The notes below the pieces were generated by a model. The model was not told the DNA's origin. It ran no database searches and saw only the letters and a program-made list of their open reading frames with translations. Below are positions 44,447 to 54,116 of a DNA stretch of 64,000 bases, in pieces (positions within the stretch are counted from its first letter, which is position 1; each line of letters starts with the position of its first letter). The DNA lies in the NCBI GenBank assembly GCA_965199585.1, contig CBDASI010000002.1, forward strand, positions 930,001 through 994,000, read 5' to 3'. The stretch is from JAVVHH01 sp965199585 (GTDB taxonomy: Bacteria > Pseudomonadota > Alphaproteobacteria > Acetobacterales > Acetobacteraceae). The position numbers were made by a program, and so were the translations under genes.

Positions 44447-45247
44447 ATGGCTCGTCTTCTCCTTGCCGCCGCGCTTCTCGTGTCGGGGGCTCGCTTCGGA
44501 CAAGCGTCCGCTGAGACGCTGAACATTGACGACTTTCGCTTGTCTTTCGAAGAGAACTTTAGCGACCTCAACGTCTCGCCGTATGGGCCGGGGACGAAGT
44601 GGATCGCTCACCCGCCATGGGGTGCGGATCTCGGCGCCGCGCAATTTGCCGACCCGGCGCCGGGTTTTCCGTTCAACCGCGTCGATGGCGCGTTCCGGAT
44701 CGAACTTCGTCGGACCGCTGAGGGCCGCCGGACATCAGGACTGCTGGCCACCAAAGATCGCGAGGGGCACGGCTTCGCCCAGCAATAAGGCAATTTCGAA
44801 ATGCAGGGGAGATTGCTGTCTGGGCCAGGCACATGGCCGGCATTTTGGCTGAGTAGCGTCGCCTCGCCGGACCCCGCCATGGAGATTGAAGTGATCGAAC
44901 AATACGGCCAATTCCCAAACCCATACAATTCAACGATCACGGTGTGGGAAAGATTGATCCCGCCAAATTCCGATCGATGATGCATATCATGAAGGTGGAA
45001 TCGAGAACGATGTCCACGTTGTTTCATCGGTATGGCGTGAGCGTCGCGCTGGACTGGACGACGTTCTACTTCGACCGAGTTGAAATTTGGCGAGCGCCGA
45101 CGCCTTCCGGAACTTCGACAGCCATTGATGATTCTGGTCAATCTCGGTTTGGGCGGTGGCTGGCCCATTGATAAGACTCCGAGTCCCTCTTCTATGTACA
45201 TCGATTATGTTCGAGCGTATTTTCCCGCTCCACGGACATCGAAATGA
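44447..45247 (+). pseudogene. GH16 family glycoside hydrolase (paralogue C), inactivated
   Basis: The ATG at 44447 opens a signal peptide (MARLLLAAALLVSGARFGQA) and a GH16 domain close to paralogue A (KWIAHPPWGADLG; PAPGFPFNRVDG). A TAA at 44786-44788 stands where paralogue A has a residue just before its FECRM segment. The frame continues through GTWPAFWLSSVASPDPAMEI and the catalytic region EIEVIE (44882-44899; middle Asp changed to Glu), then frameshifts near 44942 and again near 45125, and ends LVNLGLGGGWPIDKTP to a TGA at 45245. Confidence 0.88.
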
Positions 45248-45260
45248 ACGGTCGCTGCCG

Positions 45261-46730
45261 ATGACCGGACAGCGGGCGGCGGTTGGCAGCCTCATGCTGA
45301 TCGGGGCCCGCTTGGTGACACGGGTATTCGATCTGGCGACGATGCTCGTGCTCGCCCGGTTGCTGTTGCCGAGCGATTTCGGGCTTGTCGCCATCGCAAG
45401 CACGCTCGTGACCATCGTCGAGGCAGCCTCGGAAATACCGGTAGCCCAGGCACTCGTCCGCCTTCCGACCATCACGGCTGCCCAATACCACACGGCATTC
45501 ACCTTGAGCGCCCTGCGTGCCGGGCTCATCATCGTGGTGCTCGTGATTGCGGCTTGGCCTTTTGCACTGTTCTATGGCGACCTTCGCCTGGTACCGCTCG
45601 TCTGCGTCCTAGGAATTGCTCCAGCATCGCGAGGTCTCGTCAGTCCTCGCCTTGCCGAGTTTCAGAAACGGATGAATTTCTCGCGAGACATCGCTATTGA
45701 GATCGTCGGCAAGATCATCGGATTCGGCGCCGGTGTCGGCATTGCCTTGCTGACCGATAGTTATTGGTCGATCATTGTCAGTTCAGTCATCTATCCGCTG
45801 TCGATGACCCTGATCTCTTACTACTTTGCCCCATATCAGCCGAATTTCAGCCTAGCAGAATTAGACCTCTTCGCTGGTTTCATCGGTTGGATGAGTGCCG
45901 CCCAAATCGTCAGCGCGCTGAATTGGCAATTCGAGCGGCTGTTGTTGGGCAAGCTCGAGACGGCCTCGCGGCTCGGTCTATTCAGCACCTCGAACGATCT
46001 CGCGACCATTCCCATGACCTCCTTGTTCGGGCCTGTGCTGAGACCCTTGCTAGCGGGCTTCAGCCCGTTGCTACACGATCGTGATCGGCTGCGACGTGCT
46101 TACCAAACGGCATCTTCCGCGGTTCTCCTGCTCGGCTTGCCGCTCATGGCGGCGGAAAGTGTGCTGGCTGAGCCTATCGTCCTACTGTTACTTGGCGAGC
46201 GTTGGCGCGGGGCGATCCCGCTGCTCCGCCTTCTTTCACTCAGTCTTATGCCTGGGCTACTCGCGTTGCCAACGGTCCCGTTGATCATGGCCTTCGGCCG
46301 GACTAAATTGCTATTTAGCCGGAATTTTGTCGAGTTTTGTGTCAAACTACCTTTAGTCCTTTTGGGTACAGTTCAGTTCGGGATTACTGGCATCATATGG
46401 GCTCGTATTATCTCTGAGACGATCACTGCCGTCTATTGCGCACGCTTGGTGAAACAGTTGATCGGGCTTGCAATGTTCGATCAGCTCTCGAAGTGCTGGC
46501 GACCTCTTCTAAGCACCCTGATCATGGTTGTCTCGCTCGTCTTCGCATTACAGGCAATCCCGTCCCAACACTCGCCACTAGGACTTGGGCTTTTAATCGC
46601 CACACTTTCGGGCGTGGGCGGGCTGACGTATTTTGGCGCGCTTGCGGCGCTGTGGATCGTAGCCGGTCGGCCAGCTGGCCCCGAAGCCATCGCTGTCTCG
46701 CTGCTGAGAAGACGAACCCGTACGGCTTAG
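45261..46730 (+). CDS. polysaccharide flippase (Wzx/MOP family)
   Basis: The 489-residue product has about twelve to fourteen membrane helices, starting LMLIGARLVTRVFDLATMLV, with the early LARLLLPSDFGLVAIA characteristic of Wzx and other MOP-family flippases. Such proteins move undecaprenyl-linked repeat units across the inner membrane. The ATG at 45261 is chosen; a frame extension to 45156 overlaps the GH16 pseudogene. It is the only flippase in the window and is likely to serve the EPS operon at 52.6 kb. Confidence 0.9.
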   Translation: MTGQRAAVGSLMLIGARLVTRVFDLATMLVLARLLLPSDFGLVAIASTLVTIVEAASEIPVAQALVRLPTITAAQYHTAFTLSALRAGLIIVVLVIAAWPFALFYGDLRLVPLVCVLGIAPASRGLVSPRLAEFQKRMNFSRDIAIEIVGKIIGFGAGVGIALLTDSYWSIIVSSVIYPLSMTLISYYFAPYQPNFSLAELDLFAGFIGWMSAAQIVSALNWQFERLLLGKLETASRLGLFSTSNDLATIPMTSLFGPVLRPLLAGFSPLLHDRDRLRRAYQTASSAVLLLGLPLMAAESVLAEPIVLLLLGERWRGAIPLLRLLSLSLMPGLLALPTVPLIMAFGRTKLLFSRNFVEFCVKLPLVLLGTVQFGITGIIWARIISETITAVYCARLVKQLIGLAMFDQLSKCWRPLLSTLIMVVSLVFALQAIPSQHSPLGLGLLIATLSGVGGLTYFGALAALWIVAGRPAGPEAIAVSLLRRRTRTA

Positions 46731-46766
46731 AACGGTATACTTAGCTTGCCGTCGCGAGCCAGGTCA

Positions 46767-47023
46767 TTAGTTAAGCGTTGCTGCGGCAAGGATGTCCGTA
46801 GTCTCAAGGTCACGAATTCGTCTAGCCGGACTGCCGACATATAGGCCATAAGGCTCAGTCGACGTAACGATCACCGAGCCGGCTCCAACGACGCAACCGC
46901 GAGCAACCGTCACAGCCGGCAGGATCATCACTCCGGCTCCAATCCAGCAACCAGCCTCAATTGACACCGGCGCGTTCAGCTCATCCATGTTGCACCGCGG
47001 CGACGCGGGACCGATTGCGTGTG
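46767..47023 (-). pseudogene. hexapeptide-repeat acyltransferase, C-terminal fragment
   Basis: The remaining 80 or so residues have left-handed beta-helix repeats (APVSIEAGCWIGAGVMILPA; TVARGCVVGAGSVIVT) and the usual end YVGSPARRIRD. The N-terminal two thirds are missing: the frame runs directly into an IS3-end remnant at 47024-47074. Homologues are sugar or serine O-acetyltransferases, so an EPS acetylation gene is likely lost here. Confidence 0.8.
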
Positions 47024-47074
47024 AGCTGCTCCCCATCGTTGGACCGCTTCCAGAGTGCCGCGGTCAGGTTGGGC
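47024..47074. repeat. partial end of a related IS3 element next to copy 2
   Basis: TGAGCTGCTCCCCATCGTTG and the following GGACCGCTTCCAGAGTGCCG repeat, with small changes, the end of IS3 copy 2 that begins at 47075. It is the leftover end of another member of the same element family, so copy 2 lies beside or inside an older insertion. Confidence 0.75.
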
Positions 47075-47129
47075 TGAACTGCTCCCCATCGTTGGACCGC
47101 TCAGTTGGACCGCTTCCAGCGTGTTGCGG

Positions 47130-47961
47130 TCAGGTTGGGCCATGTGTCCCTGACCGATTTACGAGCGTGATCGGGGGCTTATTGCCGATCGCGCTGTGCG
47201 GGCGAACCTCGTTATAGTCTCTACGCCAAGCCTCGCATTTAGCCCGCGCGTCGTCGAGGCTCATGAACCAATGCGCGTTCAGGCACTCCGCCCGGAACTT
47301 GCCGTTCAAGCTTTCGATGAACGCGTTGTCCGTCGGCTTGCCGGGCCGAGAGAAGTCGAGTGTCACTCCGCGCTGGTAGGCCCACAGATCCAAATCCCGC
47401 GACACAAATTCGGTGCCCTGGTCGACCCGGATCGCCTTCGGAAATCCGTGTTCGCGACCGACCCGCTCGAGCACCTCGACTACGTCGGCTGCCTGAAGTT
47501 GAACCGTGGCTCGATTGCCGGAGCGAACGTGGTGAACGTATCCACCATCGTCAGAACCCGGATCTTCCTTCCGGTCGCCAGTTGGTCGTGCACGAAGTCC
47601 ATCGCCCAGGTTTCGTTCGCCTGGACCGCCGGACGCCGATCGTCGCGCAGCTTCGCTTTAACCCGGCGCTTCGGCGTCTTGTTCCGAAGCTGCAGCCCCA
47701 AGCTCTTGTAAAGCCGATAGATCCGCTTGGCATTGACCGCCCATCCCTCACGTCGCAGCAACACGTGAACCCGCCGATACCCGTAACGCACGCGCGTCTC
47801 GGCAATCTCTTTGATCCGCTTGGTCAGACCGGCCTGCGAGGCGCGTTTGCCCTTGTAGTGATACGTCGACGTGTCCGTCCGAAGCACCCGGCAGGCCCGA
47901 CGGATCGACACCTTCCAGCCCGCACGGACCTCGTCAACAAGGGCGCGTCGCCGCGCAGGCC
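47130..47961 (-). pseudogene. IS3-family transposase OrfB (copy 2), frameshifted
   Basis: It has the same two-part frame as copy 1: up to EPRFNF in one frame and from VEVLERVGREHGFPKA in another, broken near 47495. It ends NRSGTHGPT because it keeps the extra G that copy 1 lacks. The identical lesion in both copies shows that it predates their duplication. Confidence 0.85.
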
Positions 47962-48228
47962 CTACAGCTTTTTTGACAGCACGTCCTGCAGCATCGCTTT
48001 TTCCAACGAAAGATCTGCCACCAGCTTCTTCAGCTTGCCATTCTCCTCCTCGAGCTGCCGCAAGCGCTTCATCTCCGACGGCATCAGACCCGCATACTTC
48101 TTGCGCCAGTTGTAAAACGTCGCGTCGCTGATCCCCGCCTTGCGGCACACCTCGCCGATTGCCGTCCCTTCCTCCGCCTGACGCAAAACGAACGCGATCT
48201 GCGCTTCCGAAAACTTCGAAGCCTTCAT
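47962..48228 (-). CDS. IS3-family transposase OrfA (copy 2)
   Basis: The 88-residue product is identical to OrfA of copy 1 (MKASKFSEAQIAFVLRQAEE). It is intact. With the broken orfB it cannot by itself give a complete transposase. Confidence 0.9.
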   Translation of the reverse strand: MKASKFSEAQIAFVLRQAEEGTAIGEVCRKAGISDATFYNWRKKYAGLMPSEMKRLRQLEEENGKLKKLVADLSLEKAMLQDVLSKKL

Positions 48229-48306
48229 TCCAAACCTCCCGTTGAGGCCCAAACCTAAACTGGAATTTTCCACCCTCAACCGGTCCAAGAAACGGGAGGC
48301 AGGTCA

Positions 48307-49316
48307 ATTCCCGTGCTGTTTGCGCCGTCAGACAGGGTTCAAGACCCGGGCGCGCAGCAACTCGAACCCGGCGCGGCCATACATCGTGCGCTTCAACATC
48401 TTGATGCGGCTGATCTGCCCTTCCACGGGGCTTGTGGTCCAGGGCAGCATCAGCGACGCGTTGATCGCGTCGAAGTCGCGACGCAGGCTTGCCGCAAACC
48501 TCGCAAACAGCGTTCCGGCCGCAGCCGTGAGTACCGCATCCAGACTTTCGTCGACCTTACGCTGAAGTAGCCTGTTCAGCCGCTTGGCCCAGGTGACCGC
48601 CGCCTTCAACGCCGGCTGCTCGATGAGCAGGTGCGAGGTGAACAGCCGCTCCTCGGCAGTCATCCGCGATCGGCTCGTCGTCAGCAGACGTGCCAGTCTG
48701 TAACCACTCGGGACCGGCCAAACAGGAGGTAGAAGCTGCACCGTGGCTCCCCAAGCCCAGTCGTCGATGCCAAGCACGCGTGGCACCGCAATTTTTGCCT
48801 CGTGATCTTGCGCAGATGCTAGCCGCAGCGGCGTGTCCGGGCTGGTCGGGACTGAGATCCGTGTCGCCAAGCGCGCTCCAGCTTCGCCGCCGAGCGCGAG
48901 GCCGAGATGGTGCTGAAGATCTCGCAGTCGTGGGGTTCGGCGACCGAATAGCTGCGCCACGTCGGTCAGACGCTCGGCAAACGTCAGACGAACGCAGCGC
49001 TGATCAGAGCAGTGGAAGCGGCGGGCCGTGAGGTGAATGATCACCGGTCGACCTTGCCAGGGAAGATCATGAAGCAGGCGTCGATACCGGCTGTGGATGC
49101 GCCACGACGCAGAGCAGCACACCGGGCAATCCGCCGACGCTGGTCGCGGCACGGCCTTGATGGTGACCTGCTCGGAGGTTGTCAGTACCCGCGTCACCTT
49201 GAGCGAGCGCGGAATGAAAGACAGCAAGGACGCGGACACCGAGCAAACACCATGGACGTGAATCCATGTCTCTCTCCAATCCGCCATCAGAGTACAAGAC
49301 CGGCAGCACGGGAATT
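48307..49316 (-). mobile_element. ISL3-family element, internally deleted
   Basis: The ends match as AATTCCCGTGCTG (48306-48318) and its complement CAGCACGGGAATT (49304-49316), a 13-base inverted repeat. The contained transposase has lost its catalytic core. One end abuts IS3 copy 2. The full ISL3 element would be several hundred bases longer. Confidence 0.75.
48328..49287 (-). pseudogene. ISL3-family transposase with deleted catalytic core
   Basis: The frame has the N-terminal zinc-binding half (CPVCCSASWRIHSRYRRLLH; ARRFHCSDQRCVRLTFAERL) and the start of the DDE domain (RVLGIDDWAW). It then jumps straight to the C-terminal part (AVTWAKRLNRLLQRKVDESL; GQISRIKMLKRTMYGRAGFE). About 150 to 200 residues of the usual protein, with the middle catalytic Asp, are missing in frame, so the 319-residue product should be inactive. 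The ISL3 family call is from these end motifs. Confidence 0.82.
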
Positions 49317-49641
49317 GCGGGAGAACCCGAGTTCAGGCGGCGTTGACACCCCATCGAGCAGGTGTTCGGGATCGTCAAGTATTCGATCATTCGGCGGCGT
49401 ACAAGCTTGACTTCGGTCATTGGAGGCTTCTGCCTGAGGTGGGTGCAGCACCAGACCCTGACTGACCGGCGCAATCCGGTGCGCGAGGTTTAATCCATGC
49501 TCTTACCGCTGCAGCGGGTTAAATCAATCTGTCCGGGATCATCGAAAGCCGCATACACCGTATCCTCGTGCACACAGGCCTGGCACTTGCCAGCGGAAAA
49601 GGCTTATTTGCCATACGTAATTCTAGCCGAAGGCGCCAGCC
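49317..49641. other. gap with a possible transposase tail, 325 bases
   Basis: Near 49355-49493 on the plus strand a frame reads PIEQVFGIVKYSIIRRRTSL, loosely like the C-terminus of an IS5/IS1182-type transposase, and ends at a TAA. The rest shows nothing recognisable. The assignment is weak. Confidence 0.35.
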
Positions 49642-50430
49642 ATGCCCACCCGCAGCGAGCACATCCGAGCGTTGGCTCGCGCGATCGGTCCTCGCGCAAC
49701 TGCCGGTATTATCGGGCGGCGCGCCCTTAAGCGTCCGTCTTCCGTCACGGTTACAGCTGGCTTGCACGTAGTGACCGTGCGTCCACTGGACAGCGACATG
49801 TTCGTGCTTGGACAGATCTTCGGGACAAAGGAATACGACATCGGCGCTGACCGGACAGCGGCACTGAACCAGTTGTCGGCTGCCTGGATTGAGGAGGGCA
49901 CGCAGCCGGTGATTGTCGATGCAGGCGCCAACGTCGGCTATTCCGCGCTCTACTTCGGGCAGACCTATCCCAATGCCGTCGTGCTTGCCATCGAGCCAGA
50001 TCCGGAAACGTTCGCGCAACTCAGCTTGAACTGCAGGGGGTACGATTGTGTCGTTCCCGTGCACGCCGCCCTGTGGAGCCATGACGACGGCGTAAGCCTA
50101 CAGACGACAGACGCAGCTTCTTGGTCCCGCAGAGTATCGGATGGAGGATTGACGCCATCTATGACGCTGGAAACACTGCTGGCACGCATACCCCGAGCCC
50201 GGCTGCTGATCCTTAAGCTCGACATTGAAGGCGGCGAAAAAGAGGTCTGCCGCGCGTCTGCCATGGTAGTTCGAGGGACTCCGTGCGTTATAGTCGAACC
50301 GCACGACTTCAAGTTCCCCAATGCCGGCTGCCTTGCACCTCTTTACTCAGCCTTGGCAGGACGCGATGTCGATACGCTCATCCTAGGTGAAAATCTGATG
50401 ATTATCGACGCCACGCTGCCAACTTGTTGA
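49642..50430 (+). CDS. FkbM family methyltransferase
   Basis: The 262-residue product has the FkbM signatures VIVDAGANVGYSALYFGQ (SAM motif I), LAIEPDPETFAQLSLNC and LLILKLDIEGGEKEV. Members O-methylate sugars of surface polysaccharides or small molecules. It starts with an ATG and stands alone among IS remnants, so its partners are unclear; EPS methylation is inferred from location. Confidence 0.9.
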   Translation: MPTRSEHIRALARAIGPRATAGIIGRRALKRPSSVTVTAGLHVVTVRPLDSDMFVLGQIFGTKEYDIGADRTAALNQLSAAWIEEGTQPVIVDAGANVGYSALYFGQTYPNAVVLAIEPDPETFAQLSLNCRGYDCVVPVHAALWSHDDGVSLQTTDAASWSRRVSDGGLTPSMTLETLLARIPRARLLILKLDIEGGEKEVCRASAMVVRGTPCVIVEPHDFKFPNAGCLAPLYSALAGRDVDTLILGENLMIIDATLPTC

Positions 50431-50821
50431 AGAGAAGCGAGGGCTACTGCACCATCCTGGGTAGACCAGGAACGGGGAAATCGCATCCAGATAACCCCAG
50501 TCCAGCTGGATTATGACTCAAAGGCAAGGCAAAGTGCCGGGATGACACTGGTTCTCCTGTAATCTGCGTGCTGATGATTTCCGAATGATGATCAGGCAGA
50601 TTGCAGGACACGAGCCAGCAAGAGCTCAAAGCCTGCGCGGCTATACATCGTCCACTTCAGCATTTTGATTGTATCCATGCGGCAAGGCCCGCGGCAGTGG
50701 ATACGGTGTTCGCCAAGCTGAAAGCGCTACTGCGCAAGGCAACTGCCCGCACCAGAGAAGCCCTTTGGACTATCATCGGACACCTCCTGGGCAGCTCCAG
50801 CCCAGCTGATTGCCGGAATTA
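50431..50821. other. graveyard of ISL3 and IS630 transposase tails
   Basis: On the minus strand 50598-50672 reads IKMLKWTMYSRAGFELLLAR, the tail of an ISL3 transposase related to that at 48328. On the plus strand about 50707-50821 reads VFAKLKALLRKATARTREAL and then SPADCRN, the tail of an IS630 transposase, whose stop TAG overlaps the TA target of the next IS630. Both are too short to be functional. Confidence 0.7.
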
Positions 50822-51874
50822 GAGCAGATTCCGTTCAATCGGGCTCGTATCCGCAAGCGGTGAAGTAGTTGGCGCATTCGCCTGGTGTGAAGCTTGGGAG
50901 TGCGGCGGCGATAGCGTCCCAGAGATCTGGGATGGTGCGAGCGGCGGCGCGTCGGAGCAGGTTCTTGAGCTTGGAGAAGGCAAGCTCAATCGGGTTGAAG
51001 TCCGGGCTGTAGGGCGGCAGCAGGCGAAGGCGCGCGCCCGCGGCCTCGATCGCGGCCCGCACGCCGCCGACCTTGTGGGCAGGTAGGTTGTCCATGATGA
51101 CGGTCTCGCCGGATCGCAGCGTCGGGGCCAGCACCTGCTCGACATAGGCCAGGAAGGCCGGGCCGTTCATCGGACCGTCGAGCACCATCGGCGCGGTCAT
51201 GCCGCTCAGGCGCAGCGCACCAACGAAGGTGGTGGTTTTCCAGTGTCCATGCGGAATGGCGGCGCGACACCGTTCTCCGCGTGGCGCACGACCGCGCAGC
51301 CGGGCCATTTTGGTGCTGGCACCGCTCTCGTCGATGAAGATCAGGTGCTCGGGGTCGAGGTCCGGCTGGCCGTCGAACCAGGCCTGTCGGCGCCGGGCCA
51401 CGTCTGGGCGCTCCTGCTCGCTCGCGTGCGCCGTCTTTTTTTCAGCGTGATCCGGTGCCGCACGAGGAAGCGGTGCACCGTGCTTGGCGCCACGCGCGTT
51501 CCGTGCTCGCGACCGAGCATCGCCGCCAGCTCGACCAATGTGATGTCCTTCTGCGTCGCGATCGCCTCCAGGATCGCGGCCCGATGTGCCTCGATCCGGT
51601 GCGAGCGGGTGTCGCCGCCCTTCCGTTGGGCGACGCCGCGTCCGTGCTCGCGCCAGCTTCGGACCCACTTCACCGCAGTCGAGACCGCCACCTGGAACCG
51701 CTCGGCCGCAGCCCGGCGCGACAGGCCGCCTTCGACCGCCGCAATCACTCGTCCGCGCAGATCCGCCCCATACGTCTTGGCCATCTCTGCTGGCCTCCGC
51801 CCAGCCAGCAGCTTGAATCAAATCACCCCCGCGTCGGGCAAGACCCGCGATTCCGTTCGGACGGGTTCCGCTCT
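50822..51874 (-). mobile_element. IS630-family element with A7 frameshift site
   Basis: The 1053-base element lies between two TA dinucleotides (50820-50821 and 51875-51876), the IS630 target duplication, with related ends GAGCAGATTCCGTTC and GAGCGGAACCCG. It carries two overlapping transposase frames joined by a run of seven A bases. It is inserted in an older IS630 remnant. Confidence 0.88.
50835..51784 (-). CDS. IS630-family transposase, two frames with probable programmed frameshift
   Basis: Translation starts at an ATG at 51784 (MAKTYGADLRGRVIAAVEGG) with a helix-turn-helix (LSRRAAAERFQVAVSTAVKW). At the run of seven A bases near 51436, after RHRITLKK, the ribosome must shift to the second frame, which continues EKKTAHASEQERPDVARRRQ and holds the DDE core: Asp in LIFIDESGA, Asp in IMDNLPAHKV and Glu in NPIELAFSKLKNLL. 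It ends NYFTACGYEPD at 50835. A slippery A7 at this place is typical of IS630 elements, so it is probably functional and not a mutation. Confidence 0.85.
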
Positions 51875-51876
51875 AG

Positions 51877-52628
51877 CTCGCCAACTCAGGATATGAGTTC
51901 GAGTAAGTTGGAAAAGCTCTAAGGAAAGAAGGAAAGCTCTAGCCAACCTTAGATGGTGATTTCGGAGCCCCTCACTGCAAGACGTTGCTCGCAAGGGCAA
52001 CCTCGCGGTCTAATGAGTGCGTTCTGTCGCTGACAGCATCGAAGGCTGACTGTCTCCGATACAAGGTCACTCCAATCAGGTTGATTGTAGCGACGTTGGC
52101 GGGTGTAAATATCAGGCTGGTGCCTTTTAACGAGATTGCGTGATCGTACGTGATCTGACCCGGGTGTCGCACTCCGCCTTTGCAATCGAGTCTCCTTTCT
52201 GCGGCAGGTTGGTGTCCCAGGACACCACCTGGGTGCGCTCCACGATACGTCCTTCCGACGAGCGAAAATTATAAGTCATCACTCTCATCTCAAAACGATG
52301 AAAATCTGCTTTGTGCAGCAAGTTCAGTAATCAGAGTTCTTCTAGATAAACGTCATCCTATCCAACAACCTTACAGGAAAAGTTTTTATTAGGAGAATTG
52401 CGTCTTAAAGGCTGCCATTTCTACTTAGATACATCGAGTGGAAACGACCAGTAGCGTTAATATCGAGATATAGTCCGGCTCTGCGCCGATCAGTTGACCT
52501 AGTCTCACTAAGTCCTGAAATCTAATTTTGTTGACGCAGATCTCAATTCATGGTTTTAAATCGTCAACAATCGGTCAGCTCAGCTGCTCCTACGTTATTT
52601 CCACGTGAAGTCCCAGGTGTAGGTGGAT
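51877..52628. other. AT-rich leader region before the EPS operon, 752 bases
   Basis: No convincing gene was found. On the minus strand two short frames (52127-52321, with RVMTYNFRSSEGRIVERTQV; 51972-52172, with TSLIFTPANVATINLIGVTL) could be pieces of one decayed gene, but they are in different frames and match no family I recognise. The region probably holds the promoter of the EPS operon; no clear -35/-10 pair was found. Confidence 0.45.
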
Positions 52629-54116
52629 ATGGATAGCTTAGCCTCCAAGTCGCTTCCTGAGCGATCGTTTGAGCTTAAGTTGGCGGCAACCCTTGATCGG
52701 CAGCGTAGAGCTTACGTTAACGCCGCATGGGTTCCTTATCTCTGCATCGCTACGCTTGTAGTTACCGACGTTTGCGCGATCGGTTTGCTTGTCTATCTTT
52801 GTTACGGGATCATTGCCCTGTTAGGTGATGGTTTCAACGGTGCTATCCGGATACTGGCGGGTCAGGTTTCAAGTTCTTCAATCATAGCAGCCACGATCTT
52901 CGCCTTCTTCGGTGTCGCAACGCTGTTAACGTGGGGCAATTACACTGACCGCCCATCATTCTCTTGCGAAGCGCGACGGCTCGCGGCCATCAGCAGCGTG
53001 ATCTCTGTGATTGTGTTACTCTGGCCGTTTTCAAACCAAGAGTTGATACCGCACCTAGTAGTCTCGTTTCTCTGGCTGATTTTTCCCGTATGGACACTCG
53101 CGTTCCGTCAGGTTGCTCGACAAATTCTGTCGCGCGCCGGACTTTGGCAACTGTCAGTCGTTGTCCTCGCGCCGAGTGCGGCAATGGCGGCCGTAGAGGA
53201 AACTCTTAACTCACGTCAGCCAGCCGATTTCGACGTGGTTGTCGCGATCGATGTCGACGCGGTGGAACCCGACCAGACATATGATTGGGCGGAGTTTCTG
53301 CGACAGCATAAAGCTCATCGTTTGGTCGTTGCCGCCGGCCCAGGCCTTTCAGGTCAAGACTATCTTTTTAAGTCTATTGTTCAAAGCCGGATCCCATTCA
53401 TGGTCGTGCTGGAGAACGGCCATCTACCAGTATTTGGTGCTCACTTCACGCGAGTACTTCGCAGCGACTCAGTCCTAATCTCCTATCGCACGGGCCTGTC
53501 TCGCCCTCTCACGCGCTTGTTGAAGACCATGTTCGATATCTGCCTCGCCGCTGTCCTACTCGTGTTGTTAGCGCCTGCAATACTCTGCGTCAGCTCCCTG
53601 ATCATGCTCGACGGAGGCCCGATCCTCTTTGCTCACGAGCGGATCGGCAGGAGTGGCCGGCGCTTTCGTTGTCTGAAATTTCGCACCATGGCGGTCAATA
53701 GCAACGAAATGCTGCAGCGCGTTCTCGCCACCGACCCGGTGGCTGCGGCACAATGGAAGTCTACGCGCAAGCTGACCAAAGATCCGCGTGTGACGCGGTT
53801 GGGCAATATCCTCCGCAAGACCAGTCTCGACGAGTTGCCGCAACTCCTCAATGTGCTCCGTGGTGAAATGAGCATGGTGGGACCCCGTCCTATCGTGACC
53901 GACGAGATTCACCATTACGCGGATGACATCACGTTCTACTACGAAGGCCGTCCTGGCTTGACCGGTCTATGGCAGGTCAGTGGACGCAGTGACACGTCGT
54001 ACCAGCAGAGAGTCGGTTTCGACCGCTGGTATGTGAAGAACTGGACGATGTGGCTTGATTTCGTGATCTTGATCATGACCCTACCCGCGGTACTGGCTCG
54101 GAGGGGAGCGCGGTGA
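52629..54116 (+). CDS. EPS polyprenyl glycosylphosphotransferase (GumD/WcaJ-like)
   Basis: This enzyme primes EPS synthesis by moving a sugar phosphate from UDP-sugar to undecaprenyl phosphate. The 495-residue product has four N-terminal membrane helices, a middle CoA-binding-like region and a C-terminal bacterial sugar transferase domain beginning with a fifth helix (MFDICLAAVLLVLLAP), with GPILFAHERIGRSGRRFRCL, LRKTSLDELPQLLNVLRGEM and VGPRPIVTDE. The ATG at 52629 is chosen over a GTG at 52623 because of the AGGTGG spacing. Its stop overlaps the next start (GTGA). Confidence 0.95.
   Translation: MDSLASKSLPERSFELKLAATLDRQRRAYVNAAWVPYLCIATLVVTDVCAIGLLVYLCYGIIALLGDGFNGAIRILAGQVSSSSIIAATIFAFFGVATLLTWGNYTDRPSFSCEARRLAAISSVISVIVLLWPFSNQELIPHLVVSFLWLIFPVWTLAFRQVARQILSRAGLWQLSVVVLAPSAAMAAVEETLNSRQPADFDVVVAIDVDAVEPDQTYDWAEFLRQHKAHRLVVAAGPGLSGQDYLFKSIVQSRIPFMVVLENGHLPVFGAHFTRVLRSDSVLISYRTGLSRPLTRLLKTMFDICLAAVLLVLLAPAILCVSSLIMLDGGPILFAHERIGRSGRRFRCLKFRTMAVNSNEMLQRVLATDPVAAAQWKSTRKLTKDPRVTRLGNILRKTSLDELPQLLNVLRGEMSMVGPRPIVTDEIHHYADDITFYYEGRPGLTGLWQVSGRSDTSYQQRVGFDRWYVKNWTMWLDFVILIMTLPAVLARRGAR

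Larger units (their letters stand above)
47075..48306 (-). mobile_element. IS3-family element, copy 2 (inverted relative to copy 1)
   Basis: The 1232-base element is near-identical to copy 1, including terminal repeats and the orfB frameshift, in opposite orientation. No target duplication is visible: one flank is a related IS end and the other is the ISL3 remnant. The pair encloses 42832-47074. Confidence 0.9.

Noticed and set aside
51972..52321. Minus-strand frames considered as one gene of the DUF3592 type
   Set aside because: The two pieces are in different frames and the resemblance is loose; reported only as a possible decayed ORF in the gap entry.
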